NCBI RefSeq assembly: GCF_014697625.1
Contig: NZ_JACJSG010000022.1
Location: forward strand, 1 to 64,000
Length of the DNA: 64,000 nucleotides
Source: Anabaena azotica FACHB-119
Lineage (GTDB): Bacteria > Cyanobacteriota > Cyanobacteriia > Cyanobacteriales > Nostocaceae
Direction of reading: 5' to 3'
Of the stretch, positions 16,420 through 25,032 are shown one piece after another. How positions within the stretch are numbered: the stretch's first letter is position 1; each line of letters begins with the position of its first letter. The translations under genes and the position numbers were made by a program. Below the pieces are notes generated by a model. The model ran no database searches. It was given only the letters and a program-made list of their open reading frames with translations, and was not told the DNA's origin.

Positions 16420-17469
16420 ATGAATCAGGGACAAGAAACAGCGATGGGCTACGCCCCGCCTTTGGCGATCGCAGGTATATATGAAGTCTGTATTGGCGTT
16501 CCCGATCCCATTTTTGCAATTCAATATTGGGAGCAATTTGGCTATCGTGTCGGTCAAGTCGGTCAATTACCCCCAACCGCCGCATATCAATTGTATGGGG
16601 TAGACTCGGCTTTGCGCTCCATTCGCCTGTATCACCAAAACGCAGACCACGGTTTAATTCGGTTGATGGTATGGCAAACCCCCACAAATCCCGGTTTGGG
16701 GTTAACATCAATGAAAGTTAAGGGTAATCGTTGGGCAACTACCTTAACTGCTGATGTATTAACTATTTTAAATCACGCTGAGGATGCCAAAGCTTCAGGC
16801 TGGGCGGTGAGATATAGTTATCCTTATTGGGAAGTCATCTACAACAAAGAAAGAAAAAGCCGTCCTTTCGTCGATGAGGCTGTGGGTGTGCGCGAGATGT
16901 TACTGTTGCAACCCTTGACTCGACAGGTGTTATTTCAAAGATTCGGTTATACCTTACCGCATTACGGCGAGATTAATCAAGCCAGCACTTTTAAGACTAG
17001 CCAGTTTACCCATATTGGCATGATTGTTCAGGATGATAGCAAAGAAAGCCTGAAATTCTATGAAGAAGTTTTAGGTTTGTTGCGTGTCCGTGATGATGTG
17101 GAAACTAGCTACGAATCTTCACCAGCTGGTCGAGATTTGTTTGACCTCAAACCAGGGGAAAAGTTTATCGTCACCGCTTTTGATGATCCTCGTTCTTCTA
17201 AGACTGACTTGATGGCGGCGCGTAGTGGCAGACTTTATATTATCCGCTTTCCCGATGCGATTGAGTTAGAGTCGCGCTTTGAAGCTTCAGGGCCAGGTTG
17301 CTTAGGGATGTCTCTCTACACCTACCGCGTGCGAGGATTGGAAACATATTGCGATCGCATCAAGTCCAGTCCAGCACAAAAGTTTACTAGCATTGTGGAA
17401 AATGAGTTTCGGGAAAAAAGTTTCTCTTTCGTCGCACCAGATGGTTACTTTTGGAATTTGGTGGAGTAG
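16420..17469 (+). CDS. VOC superfamily (glyoxalase/bleomycin-resistance fold) protein
   Basis: A 349-residue protein with two vicinal-oxygen-chelate modules: residues about 12-150 ('IAGIYEVCIGVPDPIFAIQYWEQFGYRV') and about 185-349 ('FTHIGMIVQDDSKESLKFYEEVLGLL'). The second module has the expected metal-ligand His at its start and Glu near the C-terminus; the first has lost the usual His. The substrate is unknown; cyanobacterial relatives are uncharacterised. Near the start, 16440-16471 looks like a small palindromic repeat around a HIP1 site that encodes 'AMGYAPPLAIAG', so the true start could lie later or the N-terminus may have been extended by the repeat. Confidence 0.8.
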   Translation: MNQGQETAMGYAPPLAIAGIYEVCIGVPDPIFAIQYWEQFGYRVGQVGQLPPTAAYQLYGVDSALRSIRLYHQNADHGLIRLMVWQTPTNPGLGLTSMKVKGNRWATTLTADVLTILNHAEDAKASGWAVRYSYPYWEVIYNKERKSRPFVDEAVGVREMLLLQPLTRQVLFQRFGYTLPHYGEINQASTFKTSQFTHIGMIVQDDSKESLKFYEEVLGLLRVRDDVETSYESSPAGRDLFDLKPGEKFIVTAFDDPRSSKTDLMAARSGRLYIIRFPDAIELESRFEASGPGCLGMSLYTYRVRGLETYCDRIKSSPAQKFTSIVENEFREKSFSFVAPDGYFWNLVE

Positions 17470-17721
17470 GAATTAGGCTACGGCAGATTTTTATTAGGTG
17501 CGATCGCGTTTTATAAAAATATTTTATCCATATTAATACTTACATATAATCACTTAGATTTTTACAAAAAAACTATTGTAAGCATTATCTTATCTAACTT
17601 TTCTCTAACTTTAAATTCATCTACGTAAATTAAGAAATTTTAGTAAAAAATTTAAGTTATGAAATCTCAATCACTAATTGACGTGCCACGCTATGAGTGA
17701 TCAGAGTTCAAAAGTAAATCA

Positions 17722-18423
17722 ATGTCTATTTTACAGAAACTATCATTAGCCTTAGCCGGAACAGTCGTCATTTTCATGAGTGCTAGTCCAGCAGGCGCTG
17801 TCACCTTAACAAAAGGCGGTAGTGTACCTGTAACAGGAGAAGGTTCAAAATCTACTATTCCAGGATCTCTAGTTGTTGACTTTAATTCAGGCCAAGCAAT
17901 TGATCCCAACGGATTTGTCACCTATTCTGCAACCAATGGAATTGTTCAAGGTAGTCAAGCAAATGAGTATGCTACACCCTTTGGTGATACTAGTAAATAT
18001 CTAACGATTTCTCCAGCAGGGGATAATATTCCAGGTGCAACTGGTTCTGTGACTCTGACCTTTGCTAAGGCTATTGATTACTTTGGTTTCTATTGGGGAT
18101 CAATAGACGCATATAACTTTGTCGATGTCTATAGTAAAGGTACTTTACTAAAAACATTTAGCGGTACAGATGTTCCCGGCGCACAAGCTACTGGTAGCTG
18201 GACTAGCAATGCAGATAATGTGTTCGTAAACCTATTGGCAGATTCAGGAGAAACTTTTGACAAGATAGTTTTACGATCAACTGGTCGTGCGTTTGAAACC
18301 GATAACCACACCTATAGATTAGCTAATGCTATTGTTCCTGAACCAACTTCTCTGTTGGGTTTACTAGCCTTTGGTGCTGTTAGTGCAGGGTCGTTTATTA
18401 AGCGCAAATCGAAGATGGCATAA
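17722..18423 (+). CDS. PEP-CTERM sorted secreted protein
   Basis: A 233-residue protein with a signal peptide (about residues 1-26, cleavage after SPAGA), a mainly beta globular region without known catalytic motifs, and a classic C-terminal PEP-CTERM tripartite tail: VPEPTS, a hydrophobic helix (LLGLLAFGAVSAGSFI) and the basic end KRKSK. Proteins with this tail are processed by an exosortase (EpsH/XrtA type) and often join the extracellular polysaccharide matrix. No exosortase gene is in the window. A strong terminator follows at 18476. Confidence 0.9.
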   Translation: MSILQKLSLALAGTVVIFMSASPAGAVTLTKGGSVPVTGEGSKSTIPGSLVVDFNSGQAIDPNGFVTYSATNGIVQGSQANEYATPFGDTSKYLTISPAGDNIPGATGSVTLTFAKAIDYFGFYWGSIDAYNFVDVYSKGTLLKTFSGTDVPGAQATGSWTSNADNVFVNLLADSGETFDKIVLRSTGRAFETDNHTYRLANAIVPEPTSLLGLLAFGAVSAGSFIKRKSKMA

Positions 18424-18475
18424 AATCATCTATTTAGACAATATTAAACAATTAAAATGTCGTTTTCATATGTCT

Positions 18476-18503
18476 AACCCAGTCAAGATACTGGGTTTTT
18501 ATT
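18476..18503 (+). terminator. Rho-independent terminator after the PEP-CTERM gene
   Basis: Stem AACCCAGT / ACTGGGTT with loop CAAGAT, followed by a T-rich run. It lies 52 bp after the stop codon. Confidence 0.85.
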
Positions 18504-18511
18504 TTGATATA

Positions 18512-18590
18512 TAGCAGAGGACAGAATCAAAAGCTGCTGTAAATATTTTACAATTCATCCATGTACTAACCCATGTGGCTAATGCTATAG
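18512..18590 (+). repeat. Dispersed element, 'ATAGCAG...GCTATA' family, copy 2
   Basis: Begins ATATAGCAGAGGACAG and ends CATGTGGCTAATGCTATA; shares the inner phrases with the copy at 1241-1350. Non-coding. Confidence 0.5.
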
Positions 18591-18689
18591 CAATCCTATT
18601 TGATTTGTGAAAATTAGTGAGCTTCAGATACCCGACTTCTTAAAGAAGTCGGGTATCTTGTTAGTCACGAATGATTTAAGATTGCTATA
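18587..18689 (+). repeat. MITE-like element with TATAGCAATC termini and a long hairpin
   Basis: The ends TATAGCAATCCTATTTGATT and its near complement at 18664-18689 are inverted repeats; TA dinucleotides flank both, as for Tc1/IS630-type elements. The centre (18626-18658) is a perfect 16-bp stem (AGATACCCGACTTCTT and complement) with a one-base loop, which may also terminate transcription. Confidence 0.7.
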
Positions 18690-18700
18690 TAACTATTGCC

Positions 18701-19351
18701 ATGATGATTAGAACGTACCTCATTTACCTGAAATTTACTATATTTATGAACAATAAAATTGCTAAACAATGGAAATTGTGGATATCAGTAACTATCATAT
18801 CGGCTGTGTTATTTACTATCTCATCGACAGCAATAAGTATTTATTTGTATGGCAATAATAGCTACAATTACAAAGCGGATGCGGCCATTGTTCTAGGTGC
18901 AGCCGTCTGGGGGGAAAAACCATCACCTGTATTTCGAGAACGAATCAATCACGCGATTAATTTATATAAAAATGGTAATGTCAAAAAAATTATTTTTACT
19001 GGGGGAGTAGGAGAAATTAACGAACCTGCTGAGGCGGTTGTTGGTCAACGTTACGCTATAGCTAGAGGAGTCAAAGCCAGCGATATTCTTATAGAAACTC
19101 AGTCTCGCACAACGTCCGAAAATCTTCAAAATGCGTTAGCAGTGGTAGGTACTAATCAAAAATTAACTAAATTCCTGATTGTGAGTGATCCATTGCATCT
19201 AAAACGAGCCGTGTTAATGGCAAGAAATTTAGGTATGGATGCCTATCCTTCGCCTACACCTACCACTCGCTACCGCAGTTTTTCAAGTCAGATGGAATTT
19301 TTAGGGCGAGAAACTTATTTTTATTTTGTGTACCTTGTATTTAAAATTTAG
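18701..19351 (+). CDS. DUF218/YdcF-SanA family protein
   Basis: A 216-residue protein with one N-terminal membrane helix (about residues 26-48) and a DUF218 domain: ADAAIVLGAAVWG, KKIIFTGGVG, the 'ETQSRTTSENLQNA' acidic/Ser motif and 'LIVSDPLHLKRAV'. Relatives such as SanA and YdcF are periplasm-facing and linked to envelope integrity or vancomycin exclusion; enzymology is uncertain. Two starts are plausible: ATG 18701 and ATG 18746, the latter leaving a shorter basic tail before the helix. Its 3' end overlaps the convergent gene at 19341 by 11 bp. Confidence 0.82.
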   Translation: MMIRTYLIYLKFTIFMNNKIAKQWKLWISVTIISAVLFTISSTAISIYLYGNNSYNYKADAAIVLGAAVWGEKPSPVFRERINHAINLYKNGNVKKIIFTGGVGEINEPAEAVVGQRYAIARGVKASDILIETQSRTTSENLQNALAVVGTNQKLTKFLIVSDPLHLKRAVLMARNLGMDAYPSPTPTTRYRSFSSQMEFLGRETYFYFVYLVFKI

Positions 19352-19742
19352 TAACGTTGACCTTCACACCAGAATCTAGTCCAGGGACTTTGAAATACTC
19401 TATCGGTTCCACATTTTGCGGTGAACGGTTATCTGTGGGATTAACACATTCCTTAAAAAGAGCGTTGGGATTGTTGATTATATCAAATGGGCTGAGGCTT
19501 TCACAGCCTTTTTTTTGCTCCAGAGGAATAGAATTGCCTTGGAGGTTTTGAGATTGACCTGTGACGCTATTCCATTGACCATTTATTGTTGCAGGTTGCG
19601 TTGTCAAAGCCGCAGCCTCATGGCGTTCGCTGGTAGCTTCTTGCAGATTCTTGGGTGAAGTTCTGTCTTGAGCGATCGCTTTTAACGGGACGTAATTTAT
19701 CGCCGCAACTCCAGCTAAGACTAAAATGAAAAATGTTTTCAT
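19341..19742 (-). CDS. Hypothetical secreted protein
   Basis: A 133-residue protein from the ATG at 19742: signal peptide MKTFFILVLAGVAAINYVPL with a likely cleavage near AIAQ, then a polar region rich in Thr, Gln and Asn ending in a Val/Asp patch. Two cysteines (in KKGCES and KECVNP) could form a disulfide. A longer reading to 19799 exists, but the extra residues lack signal-peptide sense. No family recognised. Convergent with, and overlapping by 11 bp, the DUF218 gene. Confidence 0.6.
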   Translation of the reverse strand: MKTFFILVLAGVAAINYVPLKAIAQDRTSPKNLQEATSERHEAAALTTQPATINGQWNSVTGQSQNLQGNSIPLEQKKGCESLSPFDIINNPNALFKECVNPTDNRSPQNVEPIEYFKVPGLDSGVKVNVTKF

Positions 19743-19867
19743 AATTACATCACACAACAATAAATTTAACTTAAATTCATACCTTGCAGCTATCCCCAAT
19801 CATTATAGTTTTAATCTTCAGATTTTGGTAAATTTGCCTTGTTAAGGAATTAAACAGAATCTTAATT

Positions 19868-20010
19868 AGGACTTACGCAGAAAAACGAAAAATCAAGGGT
19901 TTGGGCAAGGGTGTAGGGGTATAGGGGTGTAAATCTTTAAAACCCTTACACCCTTACACCCTTACCCCCCTACACCCTGTCTCAACAGATAACCTTGGTG
20001 CGTAAGTCCT
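19868..20010 (+). repeat. MITE-like element with AGGACTTACGCA termini, alternative interior
   Basis: Perfect 12-bp inverted ends (AGGACTTACGCA / TGCGTAAGTCCT) around a different core made of GGGTGTA tandem words and their complements, which fold into a long hairpin. 143 bp, non-coding. Confidence 0.8.
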
Positions 20011-20093
20011 GTTAATAATTAGCAAATGTTATAATCTTATGTTTTATCAGGTATTTCTCAATTTAGATTGACTGTAAAAATACAAATAAACAT

Positions 20094-20217
20094 AGGACTT
20101 ACGCAAGTGTGATAATCAAACTAACTGTAGGGTGCGTCAGCCCCAAGAATGTCGTAGATATTCAAGGATTTTCTACATCTGACGTACCCTAACCCAAGTG
20201 CAAGTTGCGTAAGTCCT
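20094..20217 (+). repeat. MITE-like element, 'AGGACTTACGCA' family, complete copy
   Basis: 124 bp with 13-bp perfect terminal inverted repeats (AGGACTTACGCAA / TTGCGTAAGTCCT) and a sub-terminal second inverted pair (TAGGGTGCGTCAG / CTGACGTACCCTA). This is the reference copy for those at 1522, 2743, 4159, 23920 and 43067. Nothing else is recognisable in 19800-20484. Confidence 0.85.
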
Positions 20218-20484
20218 GAAGCATGAAAAATAAGTAGCTGATTTTGGCGATCGCAGGTTTTTCTAAGAATCAAGAAAATACCACTAGCGAATAATGATCA
20301 TAAAGCCAAAGTGAATAGAGTAGCGATCGCCACAATTAGAGTTATCCTTTTAAGCACAGCCGTTAAAATCAACTCAAACAAACCTGATAAATCTGTCACC
20401 GCCAAAATTCCCGCACCACCCCTACCGGAGATGCACAAAAAGTAGTTGAATATGTACTAGTAACTGACCGAAAAATTGAGAAGC

Positions 20485-21021
20485 ATGACAATTCGGGCTG
20501 CGACAGTAGTAATCACTTCTTCTTTGCTAATGACTGGGTTTATTCATACCTCAGCCTTAGCCAATAATGCTATAAAACTTGCTCAGTCAAGCTCTCAGTC
20601 TCAGCCAAACAAAACTCAACCGCTAAATATTAGTAAAGCTGAGTTTGGAGTAGCAACCCGTGACGCTCAAGGAAAATTGAACTTCACCCCCACAATCAAA
20701 GTACCACTTGTAGAGGGGAACAAATACGGTTGGCGGATTCAACTGCAAGGTGTTAAAGGCGAAGTAACATGGCGAGAAGTTCTGCGCCTCCCCAAACCCC
20801 CACAAACCTGGGCTACAGATGACGGTGAAAACCTCACATTATCAGCCGACGGTACAGAAGCAGTCACCAAGCGCACCCAGTTACCGAAAAATGGTGTAAT
20901 TGAGAACTTTTGGACGATCGCCCCCGGAGACCCACCAGGCAAACATACAATAAATGTATATGTGGACGAACGCCTCGTCGGTAACTTCGAGTTTGAAATC
21001 ATTCCCAAAGGTAAGATTTAG
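20485..21021 (+). CDS. Hypothetical secreted protein
   Basis: A 178-residue protein from ATG 20485 (a TTG nine bases earlier is also open). Signal peptide 'MTIRAATVVITSSLLMTGF' with cleavage near SALAN, a Gln/Ser-rich linker, then a beta-rich domain with conserved-looking tryptophans (YGWRIQLQG, VTWREVLRLP, TWATDDGE, ENFWTIAPGDPPGKHTINVYVD). The last part looks like an immunoglobulin-like or carbohydrate-binding strand pattern. No family identified. It ends at a STRR tract. Confidence 0.7.
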   Translation: MTIRAATVVITSSLLMTGFIHTSALANNAIKLAQSSSQSQPNKTQPLNISKAEFGVATRDAQGKLNFTPTIKVPLVEGNKYGWRIQLQGVKGEVTWREVLRLPKPPQTWATDDGENLTLSADGTEAVTKRTQLPKNGVIENFWTIAPGDPPGKHTINVYVDERLVGNFEFEIIPKGKI

Positions 21022-21060
21022 GGACTGGGGACTGGGGACTGGGGACTGGGGACTGGGGGA
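21019..21060 (+). repeat. STRR heptamer tract (GGGACTG)n
   Basis: Five copies of GGGACTG (complement of CCCCAGT, the STRR1 heptamer), starting inside the stop codon region of the preceding gene. Confidence 0.9.
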
Positions 21061-21156
21061 GTAACCCACCCCTAACCCCTCCCAGGAGGGGAAAAGGGAG
21101 TGGGGGAGATGGGGAAGAAGGATTACTAAGAAGTCTAGTCATAAAACAATATTATT

Positions 21157-21206
21157 CTCCCTCATCTCCCTCATCTCCCTCATCTCCCTCATCTCCCTCA
21201 TCTCCG
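21157..21206 (-). repeat. Minisatellite, CTCCCTCAT units
   Basis: Five copies of the 9-mer CTCCCTCAT, the complement of the GATGAGGGA unit seen at 10773 and 13877. Confidence 0.9.
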
Positions 21207-21295
21207 CGTCCCTCTGCGTTGAAAAAACATCCCCCAATCCTCAACCTGCGGAGTATCTTGGAGATAGAAGCCTAATAATTGCTCAATTAGCGATT

Positions 21296-21610
21296 ATGAA
21301 TACAGAAGAATTTCTCCGCTTGATGGAAAGACAGCGCTCATGTCCTCCAACCCTACCCAAAGCTCTGCAAGCCTTGTGGTATGACAAACAAGGAGACTGG
21401 AACCAAGCCCATGAAATCGTCCAGAATGCCAAAGACGTGGATAGCGCTTGGGTTCATGCTTACTTACATCGCAAAGAAGGCGACTTGAATAACGCTCATT
21501 ATTGGTATCAGCGCAGCAGTCAGCCAGAGTTTAGCGGTGAGTTAAATCGAGAATGGGAACAGATAACTTCTTTCTTACTCAACAAGGCGAATGCAACTCA
21601 TGGATGCTGA
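21296..21610 (+). CDS. Hypothetical protein, TPR-like helical repeats
   Basis: A 104-residue protein, Trp- and His-rich, with helix-turn-helix spacing like one or two degenerate TPR units ('ALWYDKQGDWNQAHEIVQNA', 'WVHAYLHRKEGDLNNAHYWY'). No enzymatic motif. Similar short proteins are common in cyanobacteria, role unknown. Its last 20 bp overlap the start of the pentapeptide gene, so the two are probably translationally coupled. Confidence 0.75.
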   Translation: MNTEEFLRLMERQRSCPPTLPKALQALWYDKQGDWNQAHEIVQNAKDVDSAWVHAYLHRKEGDLNNAHYWYQRSSQPEFSGELNREWEQITSFLLNKANATHGC

Positions 21611-21968
21611 GACTATCAAACGACGTTACGCCGCAGGAGAAAGATATTTTCCCGCCGCCAACCTAATTAGAGCCAAATTAATTGGAGCCTATTTACCGGG
21701 GATAAATTTATGGGGAGCAGACTTAAGCGGTGCTAACCTAGCCAGAGCTAAACTGTGGGGAGCAGACTTGAGTAGAGCCAACTTAGCCAATGCTAATTTA
21801 ACTAGAGCTAACTTGTCTGGTGTGAAGCTCAACGAAGCAAATTTACGGGGAGCCAAACTTAACTTTGCTAAGTTATATGGAGCAGATTTAACAGGTGCTT
21901 ATTATGACGAAAGCACTAGATTTGCTAGAGGTTTTGACCCTGTAAGTAGAAATATGCAGAAGTTTTAA
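21591..21968 (+). CDS. Pentapeptide repeat protein
   Basis: A 125-residue protein whose residues about 20-110 are pentapeptides of the A(D/N)LxX type (ADLSGANLARAKLWGADLS and on), which fold into a right-handed quadrilateral beta-helix. About fifteen consecutive units are visible. Short cytoplasmic pentapeptide proteins have scaffold or DNA-mimic roles in some families; nothing here decides it. Starts ATG 21591 (a second ATG at 21600), overlapping the previous gene. Confidence 0.9.
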   Translation: MQLMDAETIKRRYAAGERYFPAANLIRAKLIGAYLPGINLWGADLSGANLARAKLWGADLSRANLANANLTRANLSGVKLNEANLRGAKLNFAKLYGADLTGAYYDESTRFARGFDPVSRNMQKF

Positions 21969-22303
21969 TAATAGGTAATTAAATATATCAGAAATTATTT
22001 ATAAAGTAAACCTTAAATTGTCGGGTGCATTTGCAACACATAGATTATCTGTAGGGGCGCACAGCTGTCATTGGTGTCAACTTAACGTGAAATGGGCGGT
22101 TAGAAACCGCATCTACACAGACAAAACTCGCCTGCGCTGGTTTCAAACCATTAATTTATTGTCAATAGCCTGTTACCTATAACCTGTTAACTATAACCTC
22201 TACTTAGACGGTAAACCCTCTACCCTAATTCTTGAACTCCTTACAAAGGCACATGAGACATCAGGTAAAGTAAAGTAAAGATAGCTTAATAATGTGCTAA
22301 CAC
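21969..22303. other. Intergenic region with dispersed repeats
   Basis: 335 bp. Includes 'atttataaagtaaaccttaa' (22000-22020), which recurs at 24730-24750, and a 'ggggcgcacagctgtc' plus 'gggcggttagaaaccgc' block at 22053-22110 that looks like a dispersed repeat. No gene seen. A tandem AGTAAAGTAAAG lies at 22267-22279. Confidence 0.5.
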
Positions 22304-22987
22304 ATGACTGTTTCACAATTGCAAGAAATTTCTGCTCAGTTAGAAAGTCCAAATTTGCGCGATCGCATGGTAGCTCTCGCCAATTTACGGAATATACCTG
22401 CTGAGGATGCTGTACCTTTAATTAAAAAGGTGCTGGAAGACGAGTCTTTGCAGCTGCGATCGATGGCAATATTTGCGCTGGGTATCAAGCAGACAGATGA
22501 ATGTTATGAGATTTTGACAGAAATTTTGCGAAATGATCCAGACTATGGGATTCGCGCTGATGCTGCTGGTGCTTTAGGTTATTTGGGCGATAATAGAGCC
22601 TTAGAGGTACTATCACGAGCATTTTATGAAGATACCGATTGGCTAGTCCGCTTTAGCGCTGCCGTTTCCCTTGGCAATCTCAAAGATCCACGCGCCCGCC
22701 AAGTTTTGCTGCAAGCATTAGACAGCAAGGAAGAAGTCATACAACAAGCAGCCATCTCTGCTTTGGGCGAAATTGGCGCGATCGAGTCTGTTGATAGTAT
22801 CCTGCGTTTTGCTCAATCAGAGGATTGGTTAGTTAGACAACGGCTGGCAGAGTCGTTAAGTAATCTTCCCACGGCTAAGAGTCTCTCAGCGTTGAAATAT
22901 TTAGAGAAAGACAATCATCCTAATGTTGCGGAAGCAGCCAGGATTGGTGTCAAAAAACTGGAGGAAGTAGGGACTCAAGCTGAATAG
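22304..22987 (+). CDS. HEAT-repeat protein, NblB-like
   Basis: A 227-residue all-helical protein of five or six HEAT/PBS-lyase repeats, e.g. 'LRSMAIFALGIKQTDECYEIL', 'IRADAAGALGYLGDNRALEVL', 'VRFSAAVSLGNLKDPRARQVL', 'IQQAAISALGEIGAIESVDSI'. Length and repeat type match NblB, which extracts bilins from phycobiliproteins during nutrient-stress bleaching, and the related CpcE/F-type lyases. The bilin lyase gene at 23246 on the same strand supports a phycobilisome role. Which of the two activities it has cannot be decided from the motifs seen. Confidence 0.85.
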   Translation: MTVSQLQEISAQLESPNLRDRMVALANLRNIPAEDAVPLIKKVLEDESLQLRSMAIFALGIKQTDECYEILTEILRNDPDYGIRADAAGALGYLGDNRALEVLSRAFYEDTDWLVRFSAAVSLGNLKDPRARQVLLQALDSKEEVIQQAAISALGEIGAIESVDSILRFAQSEDWLVRQRLAESLSNLPTAKSLSALKYLEKDNHPNVAEAARIGVKKLEEVGTQAE

Positions 22988-23245
22988 AGGCGCTGAAGCT
23001 AGGGATTAGAGGTTGGATGTTCTCATCTAAGGGACTTGCAGATAAAAAATATCCAAAATCTAGGTGCGTCAGCATAAATAATTTCTGGGTATAGCTAGAT
23101 TATCTCATACTGATGCACCCTACTAATATCAAGTTCGGATAATTTATTGTTTGCAGTTCCCTTCAAGAAAAGTTCTGTGTCAAGTCCCGTGCTAGCTTTT
23201 AATAATAATAAGTGGGATTTTTAGAATTTAGGCTCAGGTAATTTC

Positions 23246-23812
23246 ATGAATATTGAAGAATTTTTTGAATTGAGTGCAGGTAAGTGGTTTTCTCATCGTA
23301 CTAGTCATCATTTGGCCTTTAAGCAATCTGAAGATGGCAAGTCTGATCTGGTAATTGAAACACTACCAGCAGATCACCCAGAGGTGATTAAACTGTGCGA
23401 ATTGTACGAAGTACCTGCTAGTGCTGCTTCCTGTGGTGCGAGAGTTAGTTGGAACGGCACAATGGAATGGGATGAAGAAAAACACACAGGTTCTACAGTG
23501 TTAGTTACTGTACCAGATGCAGATAATCCCCAGGAAGGTAGATTACTGCGGGAGATGGGTTATGCAGAGAAAGCCCCGGTGGCTGGACGTTATAAGATGG
23601 GTGACGATGGCGCTTTGACTCTCACCACCGAGTATGAAACCATGTGGTCTGAAGAACGCTTATGGTTTGCTAGCCCCAATTTACGGATGCGTGTCAGTGT
23701 TCTAAAGCGGTTCGGCGGCTTTAGTATGGCTTCCTTTACCTCAGAAATTCGTATGGGCGGTAGTCCGGCGGCGGCGAAAGCTGCGGAGGCGGCTAATTCT
23801 GCGTCGAGTTAG
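23246..23812 (+). CDS. cpcS: Phycobiliprotein lyase CpcS/CpeS type
   Basis: A 188-residue lipocalin-fold chromophore lyase. Typical features are the N-terminal 'FFELSAGKWFSHRTSHHLAF', the 'SWNGTMEWDEE' strand, 'LTTEYETMWSEERLWFASPNLRMR' and the 'SVLKRFGGFSMASF(TS)EIR' C-terminal signature. Members of the S-type I group attach phycocyanobilin to Cys-82 (or equivalent) of allophycocyanin and beta-phycocyanin subunits. The close match in my memory is CpeS1/CpcS-I of Nostoc-type cyanobacteria. Probably expressed alone; 258 bp separate it from the NblB-like gene, with part of that gap being another TGCGTCAG-type repeat. Confidence 0.9.
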   Translation: MNIEEFFELSAGKWFSHRTSHHLAFKQSEDGKSDLVIETLPADHPEVIKLCELYEVPASAASCGARVSWNGTMEWDEEKHTGSTVLVTVPDADNPQEGRLLREMGYAEKAPVAGRYKMGDDGALTLTTEYETMWSEERLWFASPNLRMRVSVLKRFGGFSMASFTSEIRMGGSPAAAKAAEAANSASS

Positions 23813-23919
23813 GAAACACAAGGGGAAGAGGAAATTAACAGCAGTCCTTATTCCCCTTCCTACGCATCACTAATGGCGATCAGCTTAAGTTCATGCTCTT
23901 TCGCCGTTTTGACAATCTT

Positions 23920-23991
23920 AGAACTTACGTAAAAATGAACAGGTTTTCCACATCTGACGCACCCTCCTAATGTGCCATTTGCGCCAGTCCT
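23920..23991 (+). repeat. MITE-like element, 'AGGACTTACGCA' family, internally deleted
   Basis: Left end AGAACTTACGTAA joined to 'ttttccacatctgacgcaccct' and right end TTTGCGCCAGTCCT. A short, mutated derivative of the 20094-20217 element. Confidence 0.6.
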
Positions 23992-23998
23992 GAATCTT

Positions 23999-24481
23999 TT
24001 AGATTAGCCTATCTTGTTCACGAGCTGCGACAACTAGAACTAAACATAAAGCTGCAACAGCTTTTTGCCATTCTTCCCTAATGTGCTGGTCTTTCACTTC
24101 TGCAAATGTTTCTACTAAGCGAGGTACAGAAGCTTCTAAAGCTGCACGAGGAACTGGACGGTGTAACTCAACCAAATTAGTTAAACTTTTTTGATTATTC
24201 ACAAAACCAATTACCCATTTTGTTGTATGGTCTGGACTATCAGGAACCCGCTTCACTGCTAACTCATTTTTCAACCAATTGTAAAAAGGTGGTAGTTCTT
24301 TAGCTAAAACTGCTCCGGCTGTTGGTAAGGTTTCCTTGAGTAAATTGATATCCAAACTATCTAATTCTTGTTTTAACTTTGGGGAATCAAGAAATTCATC
24401 AAGTGGTTGCGACAGGATAGTTTCTAATTGAGTAGAAGCAATATCTAAGTGCTGGCTGAAAGTGGAAGACAAAGATGTCAT
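23999..24481 (-). CDS. Hypothetical soluble helical protein
   Basis: A 160-residue predicted all-helical protein with no signal peptide, starting at ATG 24481 with AGGAG about ten bases upstream. Features: amphipathic heptad-like N-terminus, 'LPPFYNWLKNELAVKRVPDSPDHTTKWVIGFV' middle, and a hydrophobic C-terminal helix 'AVAALCLVLVVAAREQDRLI'. I do not recognise a family. Divergent from the TPR gene at 25033. Confidence 0.65.
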   Translation of the reverse strand: MTSLSSTFSQHLDIASTQLETILSQPLDEFLDSPKLKQELDSLDINLLKETLPTAGAVLAKELPPFYNWLKNELAVKRVPDSPDHTTKWVIGFVNNQKSLTNLVELHRPVPRAALEASVPRLVETFAEVKDQHIREEWQKAVAALCLVLVVAAREQDRLI

Positions 24482-25032
24482 TTTAGCAAAACTCCTAATA
24501 TTACTGACTATTAATTTGATGTTTTTTTCGGAAGCTTTAAGCAGGAAAACTTAGTATTATTCAAATTCAAAGTATAGGGTGCATTAGCAGACATAAAGAC
24601 GACAACTTCAAAAAAAGTCATATCTTCACCTGATAGATTTCATATTACTCTACTTTCTCAAACATAATTTTTTTATCAGGACTTACTCAACTGGCACTTG
24701 GGGTAGGGTGCGCCCAAGAGTTAGAGATGATTTATAAAGTAAACCTTAAATTGTCGGCTGCGTTAAAGCAGCGCTTAACGCACCGTATTTGCTGGTGCGT
24801 TACGGCTAATTCTTAATTTCGCCAATGCTCAAATCCTGACATAGCCGTAACACAACGGCAATAAAGCAGGAGGAATATCCACACTGCTTTTTGCCTCCCC
24901 TACTTAATATTTATTTTATAAATAACTTCTTAGATTAATTTATTTTATCTATTTTTTATTAAATTTGGTGAATAGACAAGACAAATCGGTATAAAATAAG
25001 GTAATCTCATCAATCAATTCGCACAACTATAA
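24482..25032. other. Intergenic region with repeat fragments
   Basis: 551 bp. A fragment of the AGGACTTACGCA family in inverse order is at 24679-24714 (aggactta...ctggcacttggggtagggtgc), and the word 'atttataaagtaaaccttaa' at 24730-24750 repeats 22000-22020. A 'gcgttaaagcagcgcttaacgc' hairpin is at 24757-24780. No gene seen. Confidence 0.5.
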
